NCBI GenBank assembly: GCA_905250885.1
Contig: CAJNOQ010000022.1
Span: forward strand, 1 to 64,000
DNA length: 64,000 nucleotides
Direction of reading: 5' to 3'
Source of the DNA: Didymodactylos carnosus
Taxonomy: Eukaryota; Rotifera; Eurotatoria; Philodinida; Philodinidae
Shown one piece after another: positions 33,306 to 46,971 of this stretch. Under the pieces are notes generated by a model. That model worked only from the letters and a program-made list of their open reading frames with translations, was not told where the DNA came from and did no database searches. The position numbers were made by a program, and so were the translations under genes. Positions within the stretch are counted from its first letter, which is position 1. Every line of letters starts with the position of its first letter.

Positions 33306-35253
33306 CACACAACTATTATATGTTACCAACTTGCGTGTAAATTTTCAATAGTACATATTTCATGTCTGTTCTACATAATATATATTTATCGTTCTCTATA
33401 CGAAAATATTATCATTGAGTTTTACATTAATTTTCTTCACGATATATGCATTAAGTTTCTCCCGTCTATCTACTTCGGAAGATGATGTATTCTTTAATTT
33501 AATTTTATTCTTTTTTTTATTGAATTATTTGTTTTGACGAAGATACAAAGACAATACAGTTAATATAAAAGCAAGTACAACTGCGCAAATTGTAAAAATT
33601 TAAATAAGAATAGAATTTTGATTAAATAAATAACAAATAATTGTTAAAATATAGGGAAATACTATGATTTTATCATTCTATTTCTCTGTTTTTCATCTGT
33701 GTGTTAAAATAAATCTGAATGATCTTTTCCAGTGTTATGATGTTTTGCAATTTAATATTGAAGACAAATCACGCATTGATCAAAAGTTTTTATCATAAAC
33801 AATTAATAAATTAAGCATTACGACGTTTCTTAGACAATGTGTATGTTTCATAGGCAAAATCCTACGCACTTTCTGTCGAGTAGAATTTTTGTTAGGATTT
33901 TAAGATTTTAAGAAATTAAAGCGAATCCTAACAGGACATTGGTGGGATATGTTTCGGATCCGGTCAGGAAACTCATAGGAATTTTACTACGGTTTACGTG
34001 TCTGAGAGAAAGAGGGTGCTTCGGTCTAAAATTTCAACTAAAGAAAGATATTATGACTACAAGCAGCGTTTATCTTGAATTCACGGTACCTTGACTGAAT
34101 GTGTTTTCTAAATTGTGAAAGCACAAAAGTTTATCGATAAAGTAATACGGAATTGTATCGACCATACACATTGTTTAAGAAATGGTTAATCTTCTAATCA
34201 GAAAACGGTTTTTTCGATTTAATTCGTTTGCTTGATGAGATATACAAAATTCTAGATAGCCATTTGATAGCGTTTGAAAAGCTCTATTTTTTATATATGC
34301 AATTAGACTTTTCTCCCACTACAACTGGTTACATAAGAAATTTTTTTTCTTTTTCGTTTTACAGAAAAATCAAATGTTTTATAGAAAATTTTACGACAGT
34401 TCTTCTATTGAAAAAAGAAATTGTTACGGATAAACCCTGACAGAGATATAAGCAAAATGCAAAATGACTCATTTTTTATGAGACACCCATTAGCAACGCT
34501 CATCGTCAAATCACTGGATCCTTGCTGGAAGGATGCTCATGAGTGAAAACCTTTGCCCGATTACAGGCACCAGTGAGACTTAATAATGACATGTTCCTTG
34601 ACGTTTTTAGTCAATCATCTTTGGCATTAAAGTGTTTCTTGGTTTTCAATAATCTAAATTTAATAATTTCAGCTCAAAAAAAAAACAATTCTCAATGTGT
34701 TAAAAGTCCAGATGTGTGTGACTTAGTCTAGTCAACTGTCAAGGGAATCTTCGTACTCAGAACTTTTCTCTTGAAACGTTTTCTTTCTAAACATAGCTGT
34801 TCAAGGATGAGTGTAGGACAATATATGATCATATATCTGCTGGCTATACGTCTGTCATATACAAAGAGAAAGCGTAAAAAGAAATTTATACAAGATGTTG
34901 AAGAAATTTACTGTGTCAAGGTCTTCAAACAACTTGACTAGATTACTCAAGATTTCTAGATTTCTCCGTACAAGATCTTGACCACCTGGTATTTTTTTCA
35001 AAATCGATTACAGGAAGTTTCACTAGGACAAGATTCTAACAGAATGCATTTGGAGTTACAAGCCTTTAAATTGTAGAATTCGATTCTACATGCGTAGATA
35101 AGATTAACCTGTAAGAGAATAATATTTAATATACACATGAAAACCATCTCATAATTCACTGAGTATATATGCTAAATTAAAAATTTAGCGCCATCAAATA
35201 CTTCTGTAATTTGTTATCAACTCTAAATGAATCAAAAAATGCACTAAGTTAAG
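33306..35253. other. Intergenic stretch without a supported gene
   Basis: AT-rich sequence upstream of the ZU5/UPA/death gene. The frames at 34228 and 34543 lack any recognisable similarity. No clear repeat structure was seen. Confidence 0.35.
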
Positions 35254-38200
35254 ATGGATGCGAATGATGCTCGTAATTTTCCAAAAGCCCCACCACTTGT
35301 TTTTGATCCTACTCTCGATCCGTTTTCCAATCCAATATTAGCTGAAACCGTCAATAGACCATCATATGATCTCACTAATTCGATTCCTCGAGGATCACTA
35401 CGCTTTGCCGAACAATCGTTTCCTCCGACACGTGAATCATCGAACGATAAACATGAAATTTCACTTCAAGGAAGCAAACGACGTCCTGGTGATACGAGTA
35501 GTGTACGACTTGCAACAGCAAATCAAAAAGATGAAAAAATTTCTCAAGCGTTTTCAAGTAGCAGTGGCCTCGGAATATCTCCTTCATTAACCAATGAATA
35601 CCATTTTGATGCTAATGAAGATAAATTAGAAACGATGACACTACAACGTCGTGATACCATAAATGCGTTGAAGAATCTAGTCGATATGCGTAAAACGATA
35701 GATGTTGATCAGTTAGACACAGCATTGAAAAATTTAAGTGAAGAGTTAGAACATCTTGAAATTGAATCGGAACGAGCTCAACGTATTACAACACATTATG
35801 AAAGTCAACTGCTAAATTCCAAATTAATCGGTGAAAAATTAAGTTTATTTTGTGCGGCATGTCGTTCGGCTATTGTTCTCGGGTTAAATATCCGATATAG
35901 TTCATATGATATGACATCAAATGAATTAGAAAATCTCACAAAGTATGCGCCTGATAGTTCATTTGTTCCTGATGGCGCTCTCAGCTCGTTGTTAGATACA
36001 CAATCAACGACAGATCATGAACAAATTAAATTAGAATATAACCGTCGTGTGCAGTACAGTCGATTGGCATCTTCATATTTGAAACGAGCCGATAGATTGC
36101 GTATACAACTACGAACTTTGAGTGAACTATTGACAAAATCTGTTTTACCCCAAAATGAACGTTATCATGAAATTGAAAAATCGCCACGTTTACCAACACG
36201 ATTATTTGAAGAATCTCCATTGTACGATAAATATATTTATGAAATATCACCAATTAATACAATTTCCGTAATAAAACAGTACATACATGTTCGATGTATA
36301 CGTGGCCAACTAAAACGAAACGATATTAATATAATATGTGCAGAAAATCCACGTCATCTGCTACATCAAGCGACCTACGATGCATCAGAAAAGTATTCTC
36401 ACACGTATGATATTCATTTCAAACGAGTTATTACATCAATAGGTATAAACACGAATAATGAGAAGAACAGAGATGATTTTAATAGTATTATCTGCTCTTA
36501 GATCAGTTAATAATAGCATTACCGTGTTTTCAAATTCCACCGTCACAACACTCATCTACACAACAACAAAAAATTTATATTCGGTGTAGTAAGCTTGCAG
36601 GTAACCAATACTATTTAGTAATAAAGCATATTTTGCTATTTAGAACAAATTTTGGAGCCATTGATTAATATACCAGCTATTGCTCAAAACCATGACGAAA
36701 CATCGTATGCCGTATTTCGTATCACACATGCACTAAGTGAAATTTCAGTTGAAGCCGTTCTATTATATCCATTTGACATTTTGAACGTATTCAACGAAGG
36801 TTAGTTCCACAATGAACTTCTTGTTGTTATTATTTTTTCTTTCTTACCAAGGTGGTTTATCAGTGTACACTCATGAACCTACGTCGATTTTTCGTATTGA
36901 AACAGAAAAAAATGTCTTTTTACGACCACCAAAAGTTCGAATAATTCCGTTTAACAGTGAATTAATCCGGTGTCTGCAGTGTACGTAACTTAGTACCCGT
37001 TTCGTCAACCTTGGCAAAAATTGCTGATTAATCGTGCACTTCATCGCGATTTTTTAGCAGAATTTTTTATCAGTAATCGCGATTTCAGTAAAATCGACGG
37101 TTATGCTTACAATTTCAGCAAAAGTCATCGTTTAATCTAAAGTTATCAGCGCTTTTTTTGTGATTCATTATAGAGATCGCGAGTAATAGACCATTTTTGC
37201 TGAAATCGCAATTAATTGTTAAAAGTTAGCCAATTTTCGCAACGTGTGTGTGAATTCATTTTATTTTAATGTTCAGACTATGTTTAAAGTTATGTTTTAA
37301 AGCTCACCAAAAAACTGATAGTGTCGAGCTATTAGCCGTATCTGATTTAATTGAATTTCAATGGTTCAAAGAAGAAAAATCAGAGCAACAAGTGTTTATT
37401 AATGTTCAATTGACACGTAATTTTTCATTATTTTCTGAATCGGATGATGATTTTATAAAACGACGACGAAAAGCACAAGGTAATTAGTGTTCAGCGTGTA
37501 TATTACAATGAATAATATTTCTCTTATTTTTTTCTCTAGGTAAAATATCATACCTACGAAAAAAATTTGAACAAGAAAAATTGGACGATACATCAAGTTT
37601 ACCATCAACACCAACAACGAGTTCTGGAGTAACAAACATGGCAACAATAAGTCAGATGGGCTTGAGTAAATCGACAGATACTTCAAAACTTACATCATTT
37701 AAATGGAGACTTGAGGGATTTTCTAATACAAACGCGCCAATCATCATTTTGGGTTATAAAAATCGTAAATGGAAAAATTTTAATAATATTGCAACAATAA
37801 GATCAACAAACGATAAAGATGTTTATACAATTGGTCTATTGCAATTAATTGATCGAATGGTACTGATAAGATGTTGGTCCGACGAAAATCAAAAACTTGA
37901 TAAATTAGCCGAAAATTTATGGTAAGAACAGTCTGTTTGTATTCTTATTGTTCCTATTTATTTTCTCATTTAGGTTGTTAGCATCGGCTAAATTATTTTG
38001 TTGTGTATTAGCGCATGATCCAAATAATATTACACGTTATGCACTCTGTATTGTACCAATACAAAAGCAAAAACTAGCAGAAGATTGGTTGGAACGACGA
38101 AACTATACTGGTTGGTAATGAAATTCATTAATAGACGAACATTTCATTTCTTTTCTTATTTTTAGAACGTATGTACGATGAAATCCGCTTAGGACAATCG

Positions 38201-39388
38201 CAGTATCAATCAATGCAACATACTTTCTCGGATAAATCGACTGATGTTCGAAAATATGTGCAATTTTGTTTATCAGAAGGAACATATGTAAGCCGTTTAA
38301 TTTATCTTCAATTCATGTTTATCCACTACGCTAAGAATGTTCGTCATTTCAAAATTCTTTTACTAAAATGTTCTTCTTTTCACTAAAACAAGGTCAGCAT
38401 TGTTCCTGCAGGCAACATTGACGTACATGAAAAGACCGAACTTAGTTTTCGATTGCATGCTCAATTTCCAGTAATAGCAGAGTTCGACATTTATCCCATT
38501 GATATTTACAGACAGAAAACAGATGTAGATTTTATTGGTACATTGAATATTTACATGATTCAAACGCATTCTACAACGCTTCGTTCAGCAAGCATGACAA
38601 ATGTTATTACCTCGAGAAGTTCATCGAGAAGTAGCCAAGGTAAGCACTCTCTACTATATAATCAATCTATGTAAACTTGTCTACTAGTAGTTAGTAGTAT
38701 CAATTACCTTTTAGTTAACATCATTATCTTTTTTACAGAGCTGGAGACACCAGAACAACAAACAAATTTTACGCCTCCAACATCCGTTCATGATGATGAC
38801 AAAGATGGCAAAATTAATGGTGTTAAAAAAGATCCTGGTGCAATGGCTAGATCCGCTTTTGAACGATTGATAACACGTGATTTAAATAATGCCAATTTTG
38901 TTTGTGCTATTCGTATTCGTTTACCTAAAATTGCATTTCAACTACCACAAACACAGTCCAAACCTGTACAGATCAACATACAACCACAAAAATTATCTGA
39001 TTTTTTTATAGGTGTTGTTAACGCGTTAAACGAAGGAAAACGAGAGTTTGCAGAAGCGCTGAATATTCATCCAGCACTGATGCATGAAATTTATGAACAA
39101 GAAAAAAGTTCGAAACGTAAAGATTATGTAGAAGCAACGGCTCAATCAAAATCACAAATATGTCTAGAAGGAGAAACCTTACTGAAATGGTTAAAACGGC
39201 AAAATGTTTTTAAGGTTTATAAAACAATGAACGATATCATAGATGCGCTAATAAGAATAGTAATCTTATATGACAGTCTTAACTTAGAAATGATAAGTGC
39301 TTATTTGTCTTTTGCATTTTAGGGTCGTGTTGATTTAGCTTACATCTTCAAAATCGAATTTCTTAGAGAAGAGTTTGAATCAACTTGA
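35254..39388 (+). CDS. ZU5-UPA-death-domain protein with N-terminal coiled coil, eleven exons, about 1084 aa
   Basis: The exons are 35254-36442, 36502-36600, 36644-36799, 36852-36984, 37277-37479, 37540-37921, 37974-38110, 38166-38287, 38393-38639, 38739-39259 and 39323-39388, and every junction keeps frame. Residues about 120-190 are predicted coiled coil (LDTALKNLSEELEHLEIESE). The middle is a divergent ZU5-like region. Residues about 722-870 fit a UPA domain: LLASAKLFCCVLAHD, then YVSIVPAGNIDV and ELSFRLHAQFPVIAEFDI. Residues about 974-1075 fit a death domain (LNEGKREFAEALNI, LLKWLKRQN, DALIRIGRVDLAY). ZU5-UPA-death is shared by ankyrins, UNC5 and PIDD1, but no ankyrin repeats, immunoglobulin domains or leucine-rich repeats are seen. 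A scaffold or death-signalling role is an inference. The last 63-bp intron also reads open, giving a shorter alternative tail ending at 39322. Confidence 0.7.
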
Positions 39389-42306
39389 TTTAGTCGTTTT
39401 TCTTTGTGAATGTGTCAGTCTTCAAGTTTTATTTCTTTTGTTTGTTACAGAACATTTTTTTACTGCTCATATACTTCGGATTTTAGAAACAAAACATTTA
39501 GATCCACAAAGAGAGTATGTGGAGTTTCTACTCTTTGTTGCTTCCACATAAAGACTTTTTACAAGATAACGTGATTTTTTCTAATGTAAAATTATAAGGT
39601 TAACTAAGTTCCGGGTGGATTATGCATGGCCATGAGGTTTGAAAGATTTTAATCATATGTATTAATGTAAGTAATTTTCAAAAAGTCCCAATTTTATCTG
39701 TTCAATAGACGCATCATGCCTCAAACGTACCATATGACAGACATTGCTGCAAAACATTTAACCGTTTAGCAACTAATCATTTATTATTTCGAAAATACTA
39801 TGGAAGATATGACTAATGTGTCCTCTTACTTCTGATCAAGGTAAGCACCCAATCAAGGTATCGTATGCTAAAATGGAAAGTTAGACCTCATTCGCGATAA
39901 ATATAGCGCTTTAGGCCTAATTTTTGATCGTAGCGCACACTGACCATAATAAACAAAACTGGCCACAACTTAAATAGTATAGAACAGTGCATTTACAGAA
40001 TTTCTGAAGCAGATGTCGCCCGTTTGTTGGTTACAAATATAAATAACTTTTTTCTCAAAATTTGATTGCGTATACGTACAAAACTGATTTTATATTCTCC
40101 GATAGTCTGAGTTTCAGAATACTATGATAAAGTTATTTTCGCTTGTATTCTAAAAATATAATGTTAAAATCAAATTTTTGTATTTTATTGGTTAATTCGA
40201 TATTTTTGGACTTCAACCAAATTTATTTGTAGGCTTGTTTTTGACTGAAGTGCACCTTGACCATCGTCTCTTCATGACCGTGACAACTTAATAACCTGAA
40301 GAAATATGGCCTGATCATCTTCAATGTTTAATAACTACTAGAAACAAGGCAAAAAGAAAATATTCTTATCAATAAGAAGTCATGGTAAAAGCTGGAATGA
40401 GCAGAAACATTAACTTTGTCTTACCCCCATCATTACTTTTTGGATTCTGATCTTTCACACAATATATAAACGAAACATCTCATCGTTTAGGAGGACGTTA
40501 AGTATCATATTTTTGTTTTTCTTTATGCTCTCTTCGATATATTGTATGAACAGCGTGCGGCAGACTGTTCAGAACGATACAAGTTTGTTTTCTTTTTAAT
40601 ATCTAATTTCACGGCTCATGTGACTTAGAGCTGCGATATTTGTCCCTGCTGTAGACTTTGTATTAGCCAACTTGTTTTATTGCAGATAATGAGTAATAAT
40701 AGCTCCACTCTATTGTCGTTATATCTTTTACATTCATTTGGAAGACTTCATATAAATACCGCGTCAACAAATGCTTCGTCAAAAAAAAAAAAGCCACCTC
40801 CATTACATTTATCGACTGATAATAATTTATCCAATGATTATTTGAATAATTGCACCATTTCTTCCCAAAACAAAAGTGGGGATAGTCATGGCGTACAGAA
40901 GACAGTCAGAGAGTCGTATTCAAACGGAAAAAATAATGAACAATAATATGGCAAATCATCTTAATCTATGCCCAACAACGATATGTTCACATACTTTTAA
41001 ACTTTATGCAGGTTAATAGAAAGATTTGTGTTCTTTAACGCGGCTCTTATTTTATTTTTTATTTCACTGTTCTAAGCAAGCATTACTTCATTGACATATT
41101 ACTCACTTATCTAGTTGAAGATTTTTTTGTATGTAAAGATATATTTCAGAGATGAGCCATATGAGATTTCTTTACCGTTCCGTGAAATTTTTCAAAAAAT
41201 TCACCTCGTTCCGGGGCCTCGATCTTATACCGTCTCGCCAGAAAGTGTAAAATTTCTCTCGTGTTCCATTAACAGGAATATCTTTTGGTGAGCTGCATAT
41301 CCTTTGAAAGTTCCATACGTTTGAATAGTTGCTTTTAGTCACTGACAAGAAAAGTTTTCCACTTTCGTGTTTTGTTTTAGGTTTAATCTATAAAACAAGG
41401 AGAAAATATGTTAAACAATATTTCAGTGGATACAACGCAATCAACCAAATGTGTTGGTTAGGTAAGCCTAGATATTATAGTTTGATAATGGTACACGATG
41501 ATGAAGTAGTTATCTGTCAATCCTCTGAGATTATTTGATGTTAACAATAAACACATAACTGAGTGTACCACTGTTTATTGTCATTATGTGCATTCCTTCA
41601 CTGAAGAAATTCTCTTATATAACAAATAATTATCGACAGTCTACATACTAAGTATGCCAAAATGTGGAACTACATTTTAGTTTGATTAGAATATCGATTA
41701 TTCTAACTATTTTTGACAAATGGTACAACTGTTTCAAGTTAGTTCTATTATTAGACTATTGGTATAAGCTTTATTCTATCAGAATACAAGCGGAAAAATA
41801 TTCCATTATAGTATTCTAAACTAAAACTATCAAAGAACACAAAATCAATTTTGTACGAATAGAGATTCGAACATGTGAACTTAGTTTTGCAGTTAACTGC
41901 AAAACTAAAATTTACTGTTGCAAAACTAATATTAGACTGTTGCGATAGCCACTTAATTAAGAATAATTCCTAGTGAACTCTTTTTCCTTATTTTTTATAA
42001 TTACTTTGATACTCTCTACTCTATGAAAATATTCAACGTAAAATTTCATTAACAAATGTGAATGAGTCAATAATACGGTCAGCATTATTTTCTTCGATAT
42101 TTGATGTAGGTCATTTTTTATTTTAAACAACTTGGTCAACTTTGAAACTACATTTTTGAAATTTTTAAACTTGATATGCGAGCAATTGATAACACGTCAA
42201 TAGTAGAAACGAAAAGAAAATTTTTTTATCTAAACAGAATAAGGAGAAAACGAAAAAATAACTTATAAAAAGACTGTTTCTGAATAAGTAGAAAATGCAA
42301 AACATT
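39389..42306. other. Intergenic stretch with possible orphan exons
   Basis: No complete gene. The Asn/Ser/Lys-rich frame at 40680-40946 follows a good acceptor (tgttttattgcag at about 40685), and a segment at about 41382-41461 is bracketed by ttttag and gtaagc. These could be exons of an unrecognised gene but show no known domain. A short perfect palindrome lies at about 41882-41909 (tagttttgcagttaactgca...). Confidence 0.3.
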
Positions 42307-42380
42307 CACCCGCGCCGGGACTCGAACCCGGAATCTTCGGATTAGGAGTCCGATGCCTTAATCCATTAGGCCACGCGGGC
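42307..42380 (-). tRNA. tRNA-Arg (anticodon CCT)
   Basis: On the minus strand the sequence folds as a cloverleaf: acceptor gcccgcg pairs with cgcgggt; the D arm is gcct...aggc; the anticodon stem tcgga/tccga encloses loop ctcctaa, giving anticodon CCT; the T arm is ccggg-ttcgagt-cccgg. Box A (tggcctaatgg) and box B (ggttcgagtcc) are intact. No intron. It reads AGG codons. Confidence 0.95.
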
Positions 42381-42985
42381 TCAATAATTTTGATTTTCAT
42401 CGATTATAAATCACTATGTAAGCACAATCTATTATACAGTTACGAGAATATTATCCCAACTGGGAAAAATTCTATAATCAATGTCAATTAGTAAAAAAAC
42501 ATTTTAAAAATTTTTACCTTTTTAGTTTACATCATACAAAAGCAGCAAACATATCTTATCGAACAGGATCTATTATCACGTTCATTTAAACAAAAACAAA
42601 TATGTTTTAATGTTTTATGATGACTTCAACACTATTATGGAAGAAGATATCGATTACAGGTAAGACTGTTGACTAATTTAACTCTTCAACATATTCTTTT
42701 CTATTTCTTTTTGTAGTAATATAGTCAACAGTGATTTTTTTTACATTATCACAAGAAATTGTTAGTCAAATTAATGATATCATCTAAAACACGTAGTTCT
42801 CATCTTTTAGAATCAAATGTTTCAAGCTTTTTATTTTTATTTTATTAAAAATCGTTTGTGGCAATAATATAAAATATTTTCTTTTGATCTTGCTCGTTCC
42901 ATCAGTAAAACAGATTTTGGATTCTTAAAAAGTTGTGTGTATTGTTTTATTTTAGATAGTAACAAGAACATCGTCAATAACAGCC

Positions 42986-44687
42986 ATGACGATTCTAAAT
43001 GAGTGGTTAAAAGAACGTTTTCCAAAATATCGCTATGCATTAACACAAGCGGGTAATTACTTATTTCTTTTCGAAGTAAAATTATTACATTTTTGTTCAT
43101 CTTTGATTTTAGATCCACGTACACAAAGTTGGTTTTTATTATGGAATGATCCGTCCAGTATTATTTTTCTCACAATATGTTACTTATTATTTGTTACTGT
43201 TGGACCGCGTATAATGCGAAAACGTGAACCAATACGAGTACCATCATCTTTACTTATTGCTTATAATTTGGGCCTTGTTATTCTCTCTTTATATATGTTA
43301 GAAGAGGTTTGTTCAAATTTCTTATTAGCAGTGATATTTTTTACTCAAGATAGCCAAGCGAATGAGTTATTGTTGTTGTTGTTTTCTGAACTATTTAATC
43401 TAATGTTAATAAAATAAATTTTTTTCCATCTATTTAGATTGTAGTCGGTGTATATCAGAGTGGATATAGTATGGTGTGTCAGAAATTAAATGTTAGCCGA
43501 AAGCCAAGTGAAATGAAAGTAAGTATTATCATTGTGCAGATAGTCATATACATTTTGTTTATTTTTTCTCAGGTGATTAGTGCACTGTGGATTTATTTTG
43601 TATCAAAAGCTATTGAATATATGGACACAGTTTTTATGATCATCAGGTAAGTTAGGATGTTACCATTTTTATTTAGATTTTTAGTTCTTTTTCTTCACGA
43701 GTGTAGTGAAGAGTTATATTGTCCGGATAATTAAGATGAACTAGACGTCTTCTTAATATATGACAAATTGTAAAATTAGCGTAAGTTTTTTTCAATTACT
43801 ATTCTATGTACTTCTAGAAAACGTTTCACACAAGTAACATTCTTACACTGTTTTCATCATTCAACGATGTTAATTATTTGGTGGATCGTTATGACTTGGA
43901 TTCCCGGTGGTCAATCTTGGTTCGGACCAACATTAAATTGTCTCGTTCATGTTATGATGTATGCATATTATGGTTTATCGGTAATACCATCATTACGTGA
44001 CAAATTGTGGTGGAAAAAATACATTACTCTTTCTCAACTGGTAAGAGATATCATTTGGAAACATAAGAATTTCAGCTGTTAGGATGTAGAAAATAGAATT
44101 TACAAATATTTTGGAATGAAGTAGTAAATAATTACTTCTGTTAACAATTTTTCTCCTTTTTCCACATGTAGACTTTATTTTTATTTTTATTTAGATTCAA
44201 TTTGGCTTCATATTTACTCATACGATGCAAGGTATTTCTTGATTTATAGACATAATCTAAATCTCATAAAATAATAAAAAATGATTGAATGAGATTTATG
44301 ACTTTTTAACGATTGTTCTCACATATTGTCTCTTTGCAGGAATAATTGGTGGATGTGAATATCCTTTATGGTAAGCTTTGATTTTGCTTTTTTTTAATAT
44401 AAGGTTTGACTTGTAATCAACGAGCATCAATGTCTAATTTACTTTTTAGGGGCCAATGGTTATTGGGCGGATATATGATTATAATGCTCATTCTATTTAT
44501 TAACTTTTACATTCAAGAATATATCACACGTTCCAATGAGCGTAAACGTTCAAAATTACAATCAAAAACCGATGATGATCAAAAAACAACTAGTCGACAG
44601 AAAAATGGTTATGGTGCTGCGTCTTCTTCAACACAAGTGAAAAAACAAAACGGTGTTATTGACTATCAGCATGGTCATCGTGAATAG
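42986..44687 (+). CDS. ELOVL-type very-long-chain fatty acid elongase, eight exons, 314 aa
   Basis: The exons are 42986-43052, 43113-43306, 43438-43518, 43573-43646, 43818-44040, 44195-44231, 44340-44370 and 44450-44687, all in phase. The product is a 3-ketoacyl-CoA synthase of the ER that condenses malonyl-CoA with an acyl-CoA. Diagnostic motifs are present in order: KAIEYMDTVFMIIRK (the family's K.xE..DT.fmilRK box), HCFHH at 149-153 (catalytic HxxHH) and MMYAYYG with the following tyrosines. Several hydrophobic segments span the protein. Length and layout are closest to ELOVL4/ELOVL1/7-type enzymes. The C-terminus is Ser/Lys/Gln-rich, ends GHRE and lacks the usual dilysine ER-retrieval signal. 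The ATG context (acagccATGa) is reasonable. Confidence 0.92.
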
Positions 44688-46500
44688 AACACATATTTCT
44701 TTTGTCTGATGACTTCGTTTTTCTCCCACATTTTACGTAGATAAATCAAAAATTATTTTTGTAATTCTCATTGTCCGGTGAACAGTAGATTCTTGAGTCG
44801 CTTATTGTTTCCTTTGTACAATCTTGTATCTTATAAATTTTACCTAAGAGTCGTATGATTAAAAAAAAGCAAATATAAAAATACCACAGAAAAAGTCAGA
44901 ACAGAATCTTGTATTTCCACTTGTGTTTACGTATCTTTTTCAAACAAACAAGCCTATCAAAATTAGGTCCTATTTGTCGATACTTATTTTTCTATACAAC
45001 GAAAACAAGAGAAAATGTGAAAAGACGTTTTAGTGATTAGATCACTTTCTATTTGTTTATGTGTGCAAATAACATTCATCTAATTAAAATGAGATTATTT
45101 TTTTTCTCTCACTTCAGAATGAATATGTGTGCAGCCAATACTTGACTTCTTTTTTCTTTTCACACTCATTTATGACAACTTCACGTATTTTTGTTGCTTC
45201 ATTGTGTGATTTTGCAAGATTTTTATAATAATTATTTTTTTTTGATATTTTTTATATTCGATTACAATTAATTTCGTTCTACTGCTTACAAATTTGTTTA
45301 AGTTTTCCTTATTTTCATCATCCTTTTAGTTATTTTCGTTTTTCTTTATTTTCCAGTTATTTTAAACACATGTACAACAAAAAAATATCATAATACAAGT
45401 CATAATAAACTGACACATATAGTTTACGTTGTAAGAAGATATGTACGGATCTAATGTAGCTAGTATGCATAAGATATAAAGTATCCAAATCATCATATCT
45501 CTTTCGCTTGGACGCAGTTTTCTACACGCATTTTTGATAGATTTAATATCTTGAAGACTTCTTTGTCACATACGAATACATTTATAATGTCCTCGTTTTC
45601 CTTCCATTTTCTGTTGGCCCTACTCAGTTGCTACTTCTCATTTCTTATGTTAACGAGAAGCATCACCTACGACCATCGTCGATAAACGAATGTTTTATCT
45701 TCAAGCGATTTATGACAATAGTAGCGATCAGAGGTGACTACAGTGTCGTCAATAGATCATCGCCAAACTGTATGTTTGGGTAATTCTAGATAGTATTTTT
45801 TTATTTTCACAGTATTTCGAGCGCACCTGAATCATTTTTACTCGGGAAAAGACGATACTTCACAAGTGGACAGATCTAACGATGCAGAAGTCTTGTTCAA
45901 TAAAATTGATTAGTACTCATCAATTTTCAGAGAGCTTCTATCAAGTGAACATCTCTCATTTCCGGTTTGTACAGTCCGGTAAAATGCCAGAAGGAAAGTA
46001 AAATAACTTTTTCAAACGACAAAGTTTCACCTTTCTTATTAAAGATTATACTATCTTATAGAGAATTTCGAGCTCTCTCTGACTTGTAAATTGCTAGTCC
46101 TCCAGACATATCCTTGACTGGTTAATTAGTAATTGCGACAAGAAAAGAAAACAGTCGTGTTTTCCGTTTGTCTTGTTTGAGGTAATAGTCCATGCAAATC
46201 GTAGAGGATAGACAGGAGTTAGCTTTCACTGCCGTTTATAAGCCGATGTTGATGACATGCTAAACGGCAGAGTGGTTCAGTAACATGAACTCGATCATAT
46301 ATGTAAAAATCGGACAAAAAAGTGTATTTTCACCGTTTCCTGTGCAGAAGATAACCACTCCTGTTTTTTGAACGGACTTTTGTCCATTGAAATTGAAAGA
46401 AAACTTAAACTAGAACCTTATTTGGCAATCAACTGATAAAAACGTTCAACTTTTCGTAAGCATTGTACAATTCTCTTTAAGCTATGCCAAATGTTTTTTA
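44688..46500. other. Intergenic stretch without a supported gene
   Basis: AT-rich sequence downstream of the elongase gene. No coding frame, RNA gene or strong inverted repeat was seen. Confidence 0.4.
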
Positions 46501-46971
46501 CCCTATGTCACAGCTATAGCGCGAGTCCAAGTTAAACTTTTAGTATATTCGATCTTTTAAAAATGAGCCAAGAGTAAACTTAGTCACGCACACTTCTATA
46601 TCAGCAGTTCATCCGATCAATATGGTTCTTTCACACTTTATGTTCAATATATTGTGTATATGTGTCCTTTCAGCAGACAAATATTAACTAATCTGTAGTT
46701 GTTGAGATATTTTGGAAACAGTCGATTTTTTCTATCTTATGACTAATACACACACACAATAGATAATTAAATGAAGATAGACTGATAAGCATCAAACAGG
46801 AGCTTGTATGATTCATAACATAATGATGCCATCGAAGCATCGACGTTAACAAAACCTTATTATAATATTAGATTCAATTGCGTTCGTCGTATTGAGAAAG
46901 AACATTTCTCAAAAATACAGTTTGATCAGTTAAACTTAAACTAAAGTACTGCATCAAATCGAGAGACAGGG
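46501..46971. mobile_element. Non-autonomous inverted-repeat element (copy B of 28192-28732)
   Basis: It begins ccctatgtcacagctatagc and ends gagagacaggg, with agatcttgttttt just outside, as in copy A. The inner core tccgatcaatatggttc is shared. It is shorter than copy A by about 70 bp and clearly diverged. Confidence 0.55.

Noticed and set aside
35366-36253. Frames on both strands inside exon 1 of the ZU5/UPA/death gene
   Set aside because: Overprinted shadows of the long real exon.
36985-37276. MITE inside an intron of the ZU5/UPA/death gene
   Set aside because: The intron is longer than its neighbours and contains repeated aatcgcgatttcag-like words, but the ends do not form a convincing inverted repeat.
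42837-43124. 95-codon minus-strand frame
   Set aside because: It is antisense to exons 1-2 of the elongase gene, whose splice phases are all consistent.
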